DNA of 64,000 bases from Rusavskia elegans (lineage: Eukaryota; Ascomycota; Lecanoromycetes; Teloschistales; Teloschistaceae): assembly GCA_011316305.1 (NCBI GenBank), contig SAUG01000007.1, positions 1 through 64,000 of the forward strand. The letters are read 5' to 3'. The notes beneath the pieces are model-generated. The model saw only the letters and a list, made by a program, of their open reading frames with translations, made no database searches and was not told where the DNA came from. A program made the translations under genes and the position numbers. Positions within the stretch are counted from its first letter, which is position 1. Every line of letters starts with the position of its first letter. This document shows, one piece after another, positions 34,140 through 43,965 of this stretch.

Positions 34140-36651
34140 ATGTCAACTAATTCGGATACATCTCCTGCACATCTGCGTACTCCAGAGAACCGTTTCACGC
34201 TAAGCTCGGGCACACCTGTGAATCTCAATGCGATCAGCGAGGCCAATGCTGCTGATGGAGTGCCATCACCAACGGAGCCCTCGTTGACAGTGAACCCTCA
34301 TGGTTTCGAGCGCTCGCCTGACGATCGACCACATCGAAGGACGGCTTATCCCCAACCAAGCTACAGCCCAAGCTCATTCTTCGATAACTCCCCCCTTGTC
34401 CAGGCTTTCAACGAGGCTGATGAAGAGCAAACAAATGTGGCAACGCCGACAACCCGCTCTTCAGATCCGCTAAAGGCCCCCGGATACCGATTTGGACCCC
34501 CTTCACTGGAGGTTGCGAATCCCGACAATGACCCGGAGTTTTATGACGCTATGTTTGTCTCTGTATGTGATTTATACCCTCCCTCTTGCATAAGAGCGAA
34601 ATTTCAGATGAAAATTACTAATTGCTTGGACACAGACCAAAGCAGACCGGCAACCCATGGGATCAAAACGGGCTACAGAAGGCTCTACGTTGCCTGCAGA
34701 TTTCATGGAGTATAAAGTACATGTTGACGAGCAGCTCGTGGAAGCCCGGAGAATATTAGCTAAGAGCATGCAGGAAAAAAAATCCCTCGAACGCCAGCAT
34801 GCCCAGCAAAGGGCCGCATGGCAAGATGAGCTTGAACGCGCGCGCGTTGCTGCGAATCGATGGACTCGACCCGTAGGAGCAACTGTCAGAAGGCCCAAGC
34901 TCATCAGCGATCAAGAGATTGACGCAGAAGCTTACCAGGTTGGGTTTAATGGTAAGACTGAGTCCGCACACGAGGAACTGCCATTTGCAGAGTCCGAAAA
35001 GCATCCACCATTGTACAACAATTTCCCCGATCAGTTGCGTCAGATGGCTGTGGAGATTCTGCTACAACGGTCAAAGGTAGCATATACACTCAAGGACTGG
35101 AACACAATGGAAAGCTCTAGCCGGCAAGCCTACAACCTCGCTACATACTTCAAGTGGGAACCTTACCTTGCTCGATCCGCCTTCTGGATAGGGATAGCGC
35201 TATACCACCGAAAGAAGTGGACGGAAGCCTATGAGGCATTTGAAGAGGCTGACAAAACGAATGGCTATTACATAGCGCGCAGAATCATATTGCACTGGCT
35301 GCGTGAAACAAGCAAAAGGCTGGAGGGATCCCCCTGGTCAACTGGCCTTTCCGCGATACGAGGAGAGAACCCGCCAGTCTTGACACCGCTAGACACAGTA
35401 GTTGAGGAGGAAGACAGTTTTCCTTTCCCGGACACTGGAAACCCGTACCGCGCAGATCAAAAAGATGCCTCGTCGAACACTGTAGCACCAACAGATGATG
35501 AGTCGATCCATGCGACAGAGACCATTCTGCTAGCATACGACCCTGTCCCGCAACGCAATGCAGGATCCGGCGAGATTGGTCTAGGTCGCAATGCTCAGAG
35601 TCGGGTTGTTGCAGACTCGCCAAAAGATCGACGAGTGAAGCCTCAACCGAAAGCTATCACGCTTCCTAGCATTGTAGAGCCTCCCCGTGTCCGTACACCT
35701 CGATTGTATGAGCCACAGCCGAGCGGTGGTTTTAGCGTTGCTGGAAACGAGTCGTCGTTACTGGCAATGGGACAATCTTTAGCCACAATTTCAGTGTCCG
35801 AACCGTCCGTCAACGCCAGTCAGCAAAGTCAATCAGCGAGCGAGGAAGAATACCGTGTGCGCCCGTTAGATCAGCCAGCTTTTCCGGAAGACCTATCTGG
35901 ACGAGGATATCGGCAGCCTCTGAGCCCGACTTCACTATCGTCCACACTCATAGCACCATCTGTCGACCAATATCAGTCATCACCAACAGCAAACAATCCA
36001 AATGGACAGGACAATGACTATTCGCCAAGCTCCTATGGATCCCCGGATTCGCAAACGCCACAAGAGCCGTCACCAAACATCCTACTACCCACAAGTGCAC
36101 TTCCCTCTCCAGCCCCCACGACCGCTCTAAACACAAGCCCACATCAACCTCAAACCGCAAGCGCCTCTCTCCCACCCAAAACCCCACCCCTTTCACCCGA
36201 GTCGTCAGAACGCCAACGACGCAGAGCAGCCCTCATCTCCCAACGCCTTCTCGAGGACGAAAGAATCGAAGCCGCCATCCGCAACGTCAAAGCCGTAGCC
36301 TCCCCTCGGGTCGCTAGCACGAAGTCTGCGTCGTCCCGGTACTCCGAGGTGATGTGGCCTAAACCCATCAGTCGGAGCGAGAAGGTGGACAGCCTTATCG
36401 GACGTAGCCAAAGTGTACGGACCACTGAAGGGGCGGGCAAAGGTGGACGGAGGCCGGGACCAGCGACGAGGGTGTCGGATAGTGCGGTTGTGACTATTGC
36501 GGGGACTCCGATGAGGGTAAGAGAGAGGAGAAGTCGGATGGATTGGGTGGAGGATCAAGGGGCAGATATGAGTGAGGAAGGGGAGAGCGGGGCGTCACGC
36601 AGTTTTGACGAGCGGGAATTCCCTAGGTTCGCGGAGGATGTTTTTGAGTGA
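34140..36651 (+). CDS. Hypothetical protein, coiled coil plus TPR-like region, disordered tail
   Basis: Exons 34140-34562 and 34636-36651 (73-nt intron) give 812 residues. The N-terminal 140 residues are Ser/Pro-rich. A coiled coil follows (DEQLVEARRILAKSMQEKKS to about residue 225). A helical TPR-like block begins around residue 275 (LRQMAVEILLQRSKVAYTLK, AYNLATYFKWEPYLARSAFW, GIALYHRKKWTEAYEAFEEA). The last 450 residues are low complexity with many SP/TP sites. No enzyme motif is present. The block resembles the C-terminal part of the protein encoded just upstream on the same strand. I do not recognise the family. Confidence 0.7.
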
Positions 36652-36779
36652 TTCTTGAGGTGATGGACATGCGAGAAGAAGAAGGGCTGTCAGTGAGGGT
36701 TACAGTGACTGAGATACTTGGCATGGAGATAATAATCGAGCGAGTGCGAGACCAAGTATTCGAGGGGGGTTTTCTGTAT

Positions 36780-36821
36780 AGGGGGTCAGTCTAGGGGGTC
36801 AGTCTAGGGGGTTCAGTCTGG
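36780..36821 (+). repeat. Small minisatellite, AGGGGGTCAGTCT x3
   Basis: Three tandem 13-14 bp units (AGGGGGTCAGTCT, the last with an extra T) follow the hypothetical gene that ends at 36651; the nearby GGCAGGTCAGC is a weaker fourth. The rest of 36652-37320 holds no supported gene. Confidence 0.85.
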
Positions 36822-37320
36822 CAGGTCAGCATTAGATGGCAGGAAAGAGCAACATAGACGACTGACGGGCATGGAGTTTCTTTATCACGACGATCCCTAC
36901 AAAGATCGCCAGGGTCTAATCACTGACTGTGACCGTTGAGATGAATTGAGTACATTTCCGGTATCGATTCTATTGAAAAGACCTGCTTGGTTCACCCGGT
37001 TGAGCGAGATGTTGAATTCCAATCGTCCACAACAAATTTTCGCAATCTCCACTTCATTCCTCATCTCAAGATTCTGTCCTGTCTTACTTGCTTGAATCAA
37101 GCATCTGCGACTCATCGAACCCCGCTAACGAGGCCGCACACCATCTTCACGATGGCGCTGGAAGCCGCAGCTCGAACCTACTTTTCAGCAGGTGATCGAC
37201 CCCGATATCAGGGTAGTGATTGTCCATACGACAATAATGGATTTCCCAGTCAAAATCCGGTGTATCCAACAGATTCAACGACCCTCATTTCGTTGCAGGG
37301 TCGTGTCGCCATCCGCTGGC

Positions 37321-38373
37321 TCAGCCTTTCCTCCCCTCTTTCAAGGGTTGGAAGACTTCGGTCCACAATTCGTGGGATTCGCCGAGGGTGTATGTTAGAC
37401 TCACGTCGTCCATCCCCGTATCTTCACCACCGGACAATGATTCGAGTTGGGAGATGATGTTTTCGAGGCTGAAAGCTTTGCCGATTGCTTGGGTGCTGGT
37501 GGGTTCGAGCATGACGTGGACTACGTGGATGTGGAGATGATAGAAGGTTGGCTGATCTGCAGGAGGTGTTAACATGAGTACTCAAAATGCAGATGATGAT
37601 GGACCCTACAGTGCATGTAAAGTTTCAATTGGTCAAGATCAATCTCCGGGTATTTCTTTACCGTTGCCTCTACAACTTTCTCCCTCATATGCTTGAGCCA
37701 TACGATATGGGACTTTTTCAAATCGCGGAGGCTCCAGAGATCTCGCCTCTCCACGAGCGCCAACAGATGGAGGCTCGTCAAGGTCTTCCGGTCCCAGTTC
37801 AGATCGGGTGCAAGCAGAAACGCTTCTTCTTTTGCTCCATCTTGGCCTGAGTCGCGGAAGATGATATCGTCCTGCTCTTTGCGACCTTCGAGGATATTGA
37901 ACACCCAGTCCAGACGGCCTTCTTCTCGCTGCTTGGCGATGTATGGCCGGGTCTGGTTTTTGTAGATCTCCGGTGTTTCCGTCACCATACGAACGCCTTG
38001 GGGAGAGTATTTCTTGATGTGTTTTTCCGTACAAGGGCTGATAAGATTGAGTTTGAGATCGGGCGGGCTGTCCTCGGCGTGGCCGACGGAGCCCAAGTAC
38101 CAGTGATAGATGTCATTAGTTCCAAGATTCTTGACATCTGCCAGGTTCCTGTGGAATGCTTCTAGTGTCTTGATGTCGGAGGGAAATGCTGCTCTCTCTG
38201 CCGTCAAGAGCGTGGGCTTGTCCCCGATGGATCCAAGAAGTGTGATACGACGCCCTCCTTGATCTGGTAGGGTCTTAGCCAAATCCTTGTCATACAGCTC
38301 CATTACAAGGATTCATGCCCTGGTTAAGCAGTCGGTCGAGCTTGAACTGTGGCACGAGAGCCTCTGAAGCCAT
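37321..38373 (-). CDS. DCS1: Scavenger mRNA-decapping enzyme DcpS (m7GpppX diphosphatase)
   Basis: Three exons: 38373-38319, 38263-37610 and 37556-37321, giving 314 residues. The N-terminal exon reads MASEALVPQFKLDRLLNQ; then comes RRITLLGSIGDKPTLLTAER. The domain-swapped middle has YHWYLGSVGHAEDSPPDLKL and LISPCTEKHIKKYSPQGVRM. The HIT active site, created across the second splice, is QPTFYHLHIHVVHVMLEP (His-x-His-x-His-x-x-His). The enzyme hydrolyses capped oligonucleotides left after 3'-5' mRNA decay. Intron 1 is ambiguous: a GC-AG intron (38264-38318) gives LLNQDQGGRRITLLGSI, colinear with other fungal DcpS, while a GT-AG choice (38264-38306) adds four residues. Both keep frame. The start codon lies about 100 bp from a TIR element. 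Confidence 0.92.
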
Positions 38374-38465
38374 CTTCTCCTCCATTGCTCCTCATCAGCT
38401 GTCAGCAAGTGAGTGATACACTTCAAAGATGGAACCTCAAAGAATTACATGGTGTGAACGGTGAA

Positions 38466-39038
38466 AAGATTAGGGTTTCCCTCCCAGTACACCATATGGT
38501 GTACGATTCTGGCGACGCGCTGCAGCGCGTTATAGTAGGGGGTACCCGCCTAAATCATCTACTCCCTTTCTTTTTCAAGTGAGATATCCTTAAATCCTAT
38601 CATTGATATATAATTCCTGACCCTCCTTTCCCTCCAACATCGTTCCCGAACCATCCCTAACGCCTCTACTACAGCCTGTATTATGCGCCCGCCGACCAGA
38701 TCGTTATAACAGGTCACGCTGCGTGACGAGCAGTCATTACTCGATGCGCAGCTCGCTGAGGAGCTCGATAACCATAAAGGTGTCCAGGATCTCAGAGAGG
38801 TGGTGGAGCTGAGCAGTGGTCGAGAGAATTGGTTCATATTTTGAACGCTCGAACGAAGCTGGAACTGAGCACTTATATCATCTTCAATTAGTGCACCAAT
38901 CAGATTGCAGATAAATAAAGCGAACAGGCAGAATGTTGCGGGGAGGAGTGTTATAGCGGAGTTGAATGCGGAGTTAGGGCTAACCCTACTCCCAATCGTC
39001 CACCACGTGGTGTACCGGGATGACGACCCTAAGATTAG
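38466..39038. mobile_element. TIR-flanked non-autonomous DNA element (MITE-like)
   Basis: The two ends are imperfect inverted repeats of about 40 bp. The left end (from 38472) starts AGGGTTTCCCTCCC and then GTACACCATATGGTGTAC and GATT; the right end read inward from 39030 starts AGGGTCGTCATCCC and then GGTACACCACGTGGTG and GACGATT. AAGATTAG occurs directly at both outer borders (38466-38473 and 39031-39038), a candidate 6-8 bp target-site duplication. Each end also contains its own palindrome, and a 16-bp palindrome (ACGCGCTGCAGCGCGT) lies at 38515-38530. The inside (about 560 bp) has a short coding-like stretch (SLLDAQLAEELDNHKGVQDL near 38733-38792 +) but no intact transposase. Confidence 0.7.
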
Positions 39039-39117
39039 ATTGCAAGCGCGTTCGATAAGATCTGTAGATCATTCGCTTCCCATGTCCTCCGTTCCCCAAC
39101 TTCACAACTCAGGCCGA

Positions 39118-40426
39118 ATGCCACGTACTCTTCCTTGGTTGAAAAATCAAGGAGCATCACAGGCTAAATCAACCCGAGCTCCACCTCCAAAGCGGTCCCG
39201 AGCCCTCGACTCGGAGTCGGACGCGAGCGACCATGCGCGCTCTGTCCAGCGAGCCCAAGCCAGGCAGCGGCGAGAGCTTGCCCAGAGAGCAGGTCAGTCT
39301 CCTATCATTCGTTATTGGTTTGAACAAACTCAATAAATACCCAGGACGCACTCCTTCGACATCTCCTCCACCCGCTCCACCTTCAGTAGAGTATGTCTAG
39401 AGCACTCCACTTGCTCCTCCGTCCCAATCTGACAGTGACCTAACTTTTATGGAAAGGTACATGCACGAGGGCCTCACCCACGATGACATATACATCATGG
39501 TCGAAGACGAATTCTTCTCCACCGCCCAACTCTTCACCTCCCACCTCCACCACGCCGAATACGTGCGCCTCAAAAATGCCGCCAAAGCCCGCAACAGCTA
39601 TCTGCATCCTACCGCAAACGCTCTCTTTCGACCTACAGATTCCATCACGGCCATGCGAGCCGAAACAGAGAAGAAAAAAGAGGCAGAGGTACGGATGGGG
39701 AAAAACAAAGCAGCTCTAGACAAAATGAAGTCGGACGCCCGAGGCAACATCCCCGTAACCTCCGACGAAGACAAATCCGAAGACGAAGAGGACGAACAAC
39801 CTTGGGCAGGAACATCACTACAAGGGCTCATGGCGCCAGCGGCGCGAAAGAACCTCACCTCTTTATCCGGATTGCAAGGGATTCAATCCAGTACCAGAGC
39901 TGCAAACGGATATTCAAAGCCAGACGACGCAAACCAAAGCACTCGAACTCATGATATCTTTAAACCTTCTCAACCACAACCAGCAGCAACACGGACCCAC
40001 ATACCACCAACTCCATCCACGTCGAAAGATCATCGACCGACCCTACGACGCCTCTCGGACCTCTCTTCCTCCGACTCCTCCGACGATCTCGACGCACCCT
40101 CCACCCGCCCTCCACGTACCTCCTCAAAAACACACACATCCTACCAGCCACCACCTAAGCCAAAACCCTCCAATCCCCTCACCCTCGCCGCCGAAGATCT
40201 CTTCCGCGATAAACAGCATCATGTCCCCAACGCATCGCCCCCACCGAAACAAAAACACAACCGCAAACTACCGGATTCCAGCCCACCGAGTCGAAACGAC
40301 GAGGTAGCCGCCGCCAGACGGAGGTTGGAGCAAAGACGGGAACGGGCTGCCGCTGCAGCGAAGAAGATGGATGAGGGTGCGAATGGCAATGTAAATATTA
40401 ATGAGATACCCGTTTTCTTGGTCTAA
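39118..40426 (+). CDS. Conserved fungal protein of unknown function
   Basis: Exons 39118-39292, 39345-39390 and 39457-40426 give 396 residues. The start MPRTLPWLKNQ is preferred over an in-frame ATG at 39082. The only clearly conserved block is created by the second splice: EYMHEGLTHDDIYIMVEDEF, followed by FSTAQLFTSHLHHAEYVRLK. The rest is basic and Ser/Pro-rich (KRSRALDSESD near the start, SDEDKSEDEEDEQPWAGTSL in the middle, SSSDSSDDLDAP later) and a Lys/Arg/Ala-rich helix near the end. It may be nuclear, given the basic clusters, but no named domain is recognised. The divergent promoter toward DCS1 is occupied by the TIR element. Confidence 0.8.
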
Positions 40427-41151
40427 ATAGTGATTTTGCATAAGGGGGTAATGGAAGTGTCATTGGCGCATGGGGTGTCTCTCATTCGGATTTGGAATGG
40501 AATTTCGGCGGGAATAGCACTCGATAGCGAAATGAATCATGGGACACGTGCGTTTTGAATTTTTCAGTACTGAAGCTCCCAGTTTCACGAGCGCGTCTGG
40601 CGTGAGAAATCGGGGTTGAATCTCCTTAATTCGAAATTATCATGGTCTATCTCTTCTAACATTCTCTTTCTCAGGCCCAAAATCGTCGGCATCTATTTCC
40701 TTGAACGCCCTCCACCCGGTAAAACTCGATCGAATAGAAGTGAAAACCTTGGTATCAAAGTGCAAAAATATCCCGAATTCCACCGAACATGTGCAAACAA
40801 AAAGAAACAAACATCACCAAAAAGATGATCACCATCATCGAAGAGAAACGGGTCCAGATCTTGTAAGTGAAGAAAGTATTCCACATCTGATACCGCAAAG
40901 TCCCCTGCGGAATCTTTCATGAGCAAAGAAAGGAATGATGCAAGCTAGCAGGGATATTGCCAGTGCATCCGGCAACTGATACCGCTCAGTGTACCGAAGT
41001 TTTAACAACCGTCAGCCATAAAGCCCCCAGTCACAGCCAATGAGTGTTTTCTTGAATGCCAGGAATGGTGCGCCTCCAAAAAGCACGTTCCATCCCAATC
41101 AAAGCTGTACAACGAGCAGTGTCATCGAGGGGTCCAGCTGTAAGCCATCGG
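40427..41151. other. Convergent intergenic region, no gene seen
   Basis: Lies between the ends of a plus-strand and a minus-strand gene. Short frames (40616-40828 + and 40693-40926 -) overlap each other and show no similarity to known proteins. Confidence 0.5.
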
Positions 41152-43247
41152 TCATTGGGTCTGCTTCTTCAGAGCGGCTGCGTAGGTTGGTTTTCCTGGA
41201 CGTGAGCCCTGCCTTTTGACCGTGGTCCATGAATTTGTCGTCTCTACAAGTGGACCTGTCGAAGGAATTTCCAACACCTTGATACTATTCGTATACCCCA
41301 ACCGCCGGTTAAGACCTCCCTTAAGACCCTCCAGTGAATCGTAGTGGTTGTGGGGGTCATGGTGTGGGGGAGAGAAAGCATTGCGGGTGCTGGGCTGCGA
41401 GGGCTGTGAGGGCAACGAGGTCGACCGGGTAGGAAGAGGGGAAATGGAAGGCAAGCGCTCCTCGAATTTGTGCGTGGCAACAGTGGCAGGTATCTCGTAA
41501 TGCCGAAGATCTTTTTCGAGAGCAATAAAGGCAGAACTCGGCCTTTCTGGGGTCCCTTCGGGCCTTTGGTTCCTGATACTGGACTCGACCGCCCTGGGCT
41601 TAGATAGATGGGCTTTCGATGTACTGTTCGAGGTCGTATCCTGCTCTTCTATTCTGAAGATTATCTGGCGGGAATCCTTATCACCGAAATGGGTATCACT
41701 CGTATTATCCTCAATTTCCTTCTGAGGAGTTCCAGCGCCACTGCGAGAAGTCCCAATCGTAGAAGCGTCGTCCCAAGCTTCGTTACCAAGCTCCTTATCC
41801 AGTTCACTTTCGACTTCTTCCTCAATCTCTTCGAGTTTCTGTCCTGTAGCCCAGTCCCAGATTTGGTTGTGACGAACCATGAAATTGTAGGTTTTCCGGT
41901 TGACATAACGCCAGTAGCCAGCCATTCTCATCATCGTATCTCGATTCTCGTTCTCGACCTTGTCAATGTCGTCCCTGATAATATTTCGGAGTTGCTTTAG
42001 CAGGGCGACACGTTCTTTGGAAGGTCTTGTTGGTGCCGGCGAAACACCTAGTTTCTCAAGGATCGCCACCATTTCGACCTCGTTCCGAGGGACCTTCGAA
42101 GGTACTTTGCCGATGCCACTCGATTTAAGCAGCCTTTTGGTATGGACACTTTGACGCATGGAGGCTGGCTTGAAGCAGCCAGTATTGAAGGAAATGTTAT
42201 CTTGGATTATTTGATGGGACAAGGCCGCATCGTTGCCGTCGCCTGGTCTGTCTGACTTGTCTTCCAACGGACGACTTTCTGGGTGCAGTGTAGCGTGAAC
42301 TTTATCCATGAGCAACGGAGTCACGACTTGTAATGGGTTCGAGTGTCTTGCTTGCTTTCTTGCGGCTTTGCTCGTTCTTCCCGGAGTATTATTTTCTTTC
42401 ATGCTAAGTATGCAAGGCCTTTTTGTTTCCAGCTCGTCGTCGTTGAGAGTGGGGGTAGTGCTTGTGTCTGCCCAATCATCATTTTCGCCTATCCTTTCCA
42501 GTATTTGGGAGTCGAGGAGGTCGAATTCGAGGGTATCCCTTCTCCTGTGTCTTCGCTTTCCATTGGGCACAGAGTTCAGTACTGCTTCGCTATTGTCGTC
42601 GAGAATTTCGATTTTCAAGATCAGGGAAGCAATCTCGCGGTGACGTTTATCGTGTAGCTCAGCGCTTTTGCGACACCTAGTCCAGAATTAGCTCAAGCTC
42701 ATGGATGACGCTCTGATTCGGACCTACGCGTCGCATTTGTTCGAATTACCTGGGATTGATCACTGTTAGCGAGCCTGGAGGAATATAGAGTCGATCTGAG
42801 GACTCCTCACCGATGTAAAAGAGCGTGAAGTGGTACTTTGGACATACTTCTTCGTGGACACCAAAGCAGGTCTTCTTAGCCCTTGGGCTAGATAGGACGG
42901 TCTTGCATATACCACACTTGTGATCTGCGCCTTTATCAGCCAAATAGCTTCTCCAGTGAATTGTGGGGTCTACCCAGGCCGCTATTCTTTTCCTGATACC
43001 AGTGTCAGCTAGAAGTGCCTCGAAAAGTCATCTCGTGATACACATACCCATTTATACAGCGTTGCTTGGGGCATATCCGGATGATTCCTTCTCTCAAGAT
43101 AGCTTCGAATTCCTGAATAACGTACAAAAGGCAATGCTTGTTTTGACTGTCGACGTGATGATGGATTTGTTTCTGGTAGATGATTGATGGGCTGGGCCGT
43201 GTAGACGTAGACCAGGTTGTATCATGGGCCGTGTAAGCGCGATGCAA
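41152..43247 (-). CDS. Conserved fungal protein with Cys/His N-terminal region, unknown function
   Basis: Exons 43247-43048, 42992-42750 and 42676-41152 (introns of 55 and 73 nt) give 655 residues, in frame. The N-terminal 165 residues look folded and rich in Cys/His: REGIIRICPKQRCINGKRIA, AWVDPTIHWRSYLADKGADH, KCGICKTVLSSPRAKKTC, then CPKYHFTLFYIGEESSD and PPGSLTVINPRCRKSAELHD. The CxxC spacing suggests metal binding but no named zinc finger is assigned. A second ordered block is MAGYWRYVNRKTYNFMVRHN, followed by QIWDWATGQKLEEIEEEVES. The rest is disordered and Ser/Pro-rich. The start at 43247 is the first ATG in the long first exon; it is the least certain part of the model. Confidence 0.78.
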
Positions 43248-43965
43248 ATACTAATATAAATTTGAAGTGTTGATGTGCGCCTGGAATGAAACGTTGTAGA
43301 CAAAAAGAGTATATGTTGACAACTTGTGTGAAATATGCACCACGTGAACGCCGGAATGACCGAAAAGTAGAAAGAATTTGTTGGATGTCTTGATGTCGAG
43401 ATCTCAACACTATTGTCGCATCAGCATAGAGGTCTGGACAACGAGTCCCAGGAAAATCGAACACTTAATATCGGAGGTCTCCTATGCGGCCTCCCGTTCG
43501 GATCCCGCTGTGTATACCAATTGAATCTCTGCGGGCTGTAGCTTGTCACTTGGTAGTATGAGGGCGTCGTGAGGGCCCCCGTCATAAAGGGAGCCAGCAT
43601 AGTCACAAGATCATCAAATATTGTTTTGCCGTTGAGGTTGAGGTGGTCTAGGCAGGAGCGGTGGAGCGATCGCGCAGGGTAAATCGAGGTACCGAAATCT
43701 CCAATTTTGAATTCCACCAGATTGCAAATTTCAGATCGTCTACAATTATGCCCTTAAAAGCGGTTGCAGATAACACTTGGCCACTTACGCTAAACTAAGC
43801 CAATAGAGTATAGGTACTTGAGGTGGTTACCATTCGTAGATGTTGAAATAACTTTCTTTTTGCGCCCCGTGCAGGCCTCACGCTTCGCTTTTTCTCCAGC
43901 ATTATTAGGTGGAAGCTTGTTGAGAAACTCCTTTCTAATGCAGATGGCCTCGATTACATTGCGGC

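Noticed and set aside
36987..37457. 156-residue plus-strand frame with a good ATG context near 37152
   Set aside because: It overlaps the 3' exon of DCS1 in antisense and has no recognisable domain.
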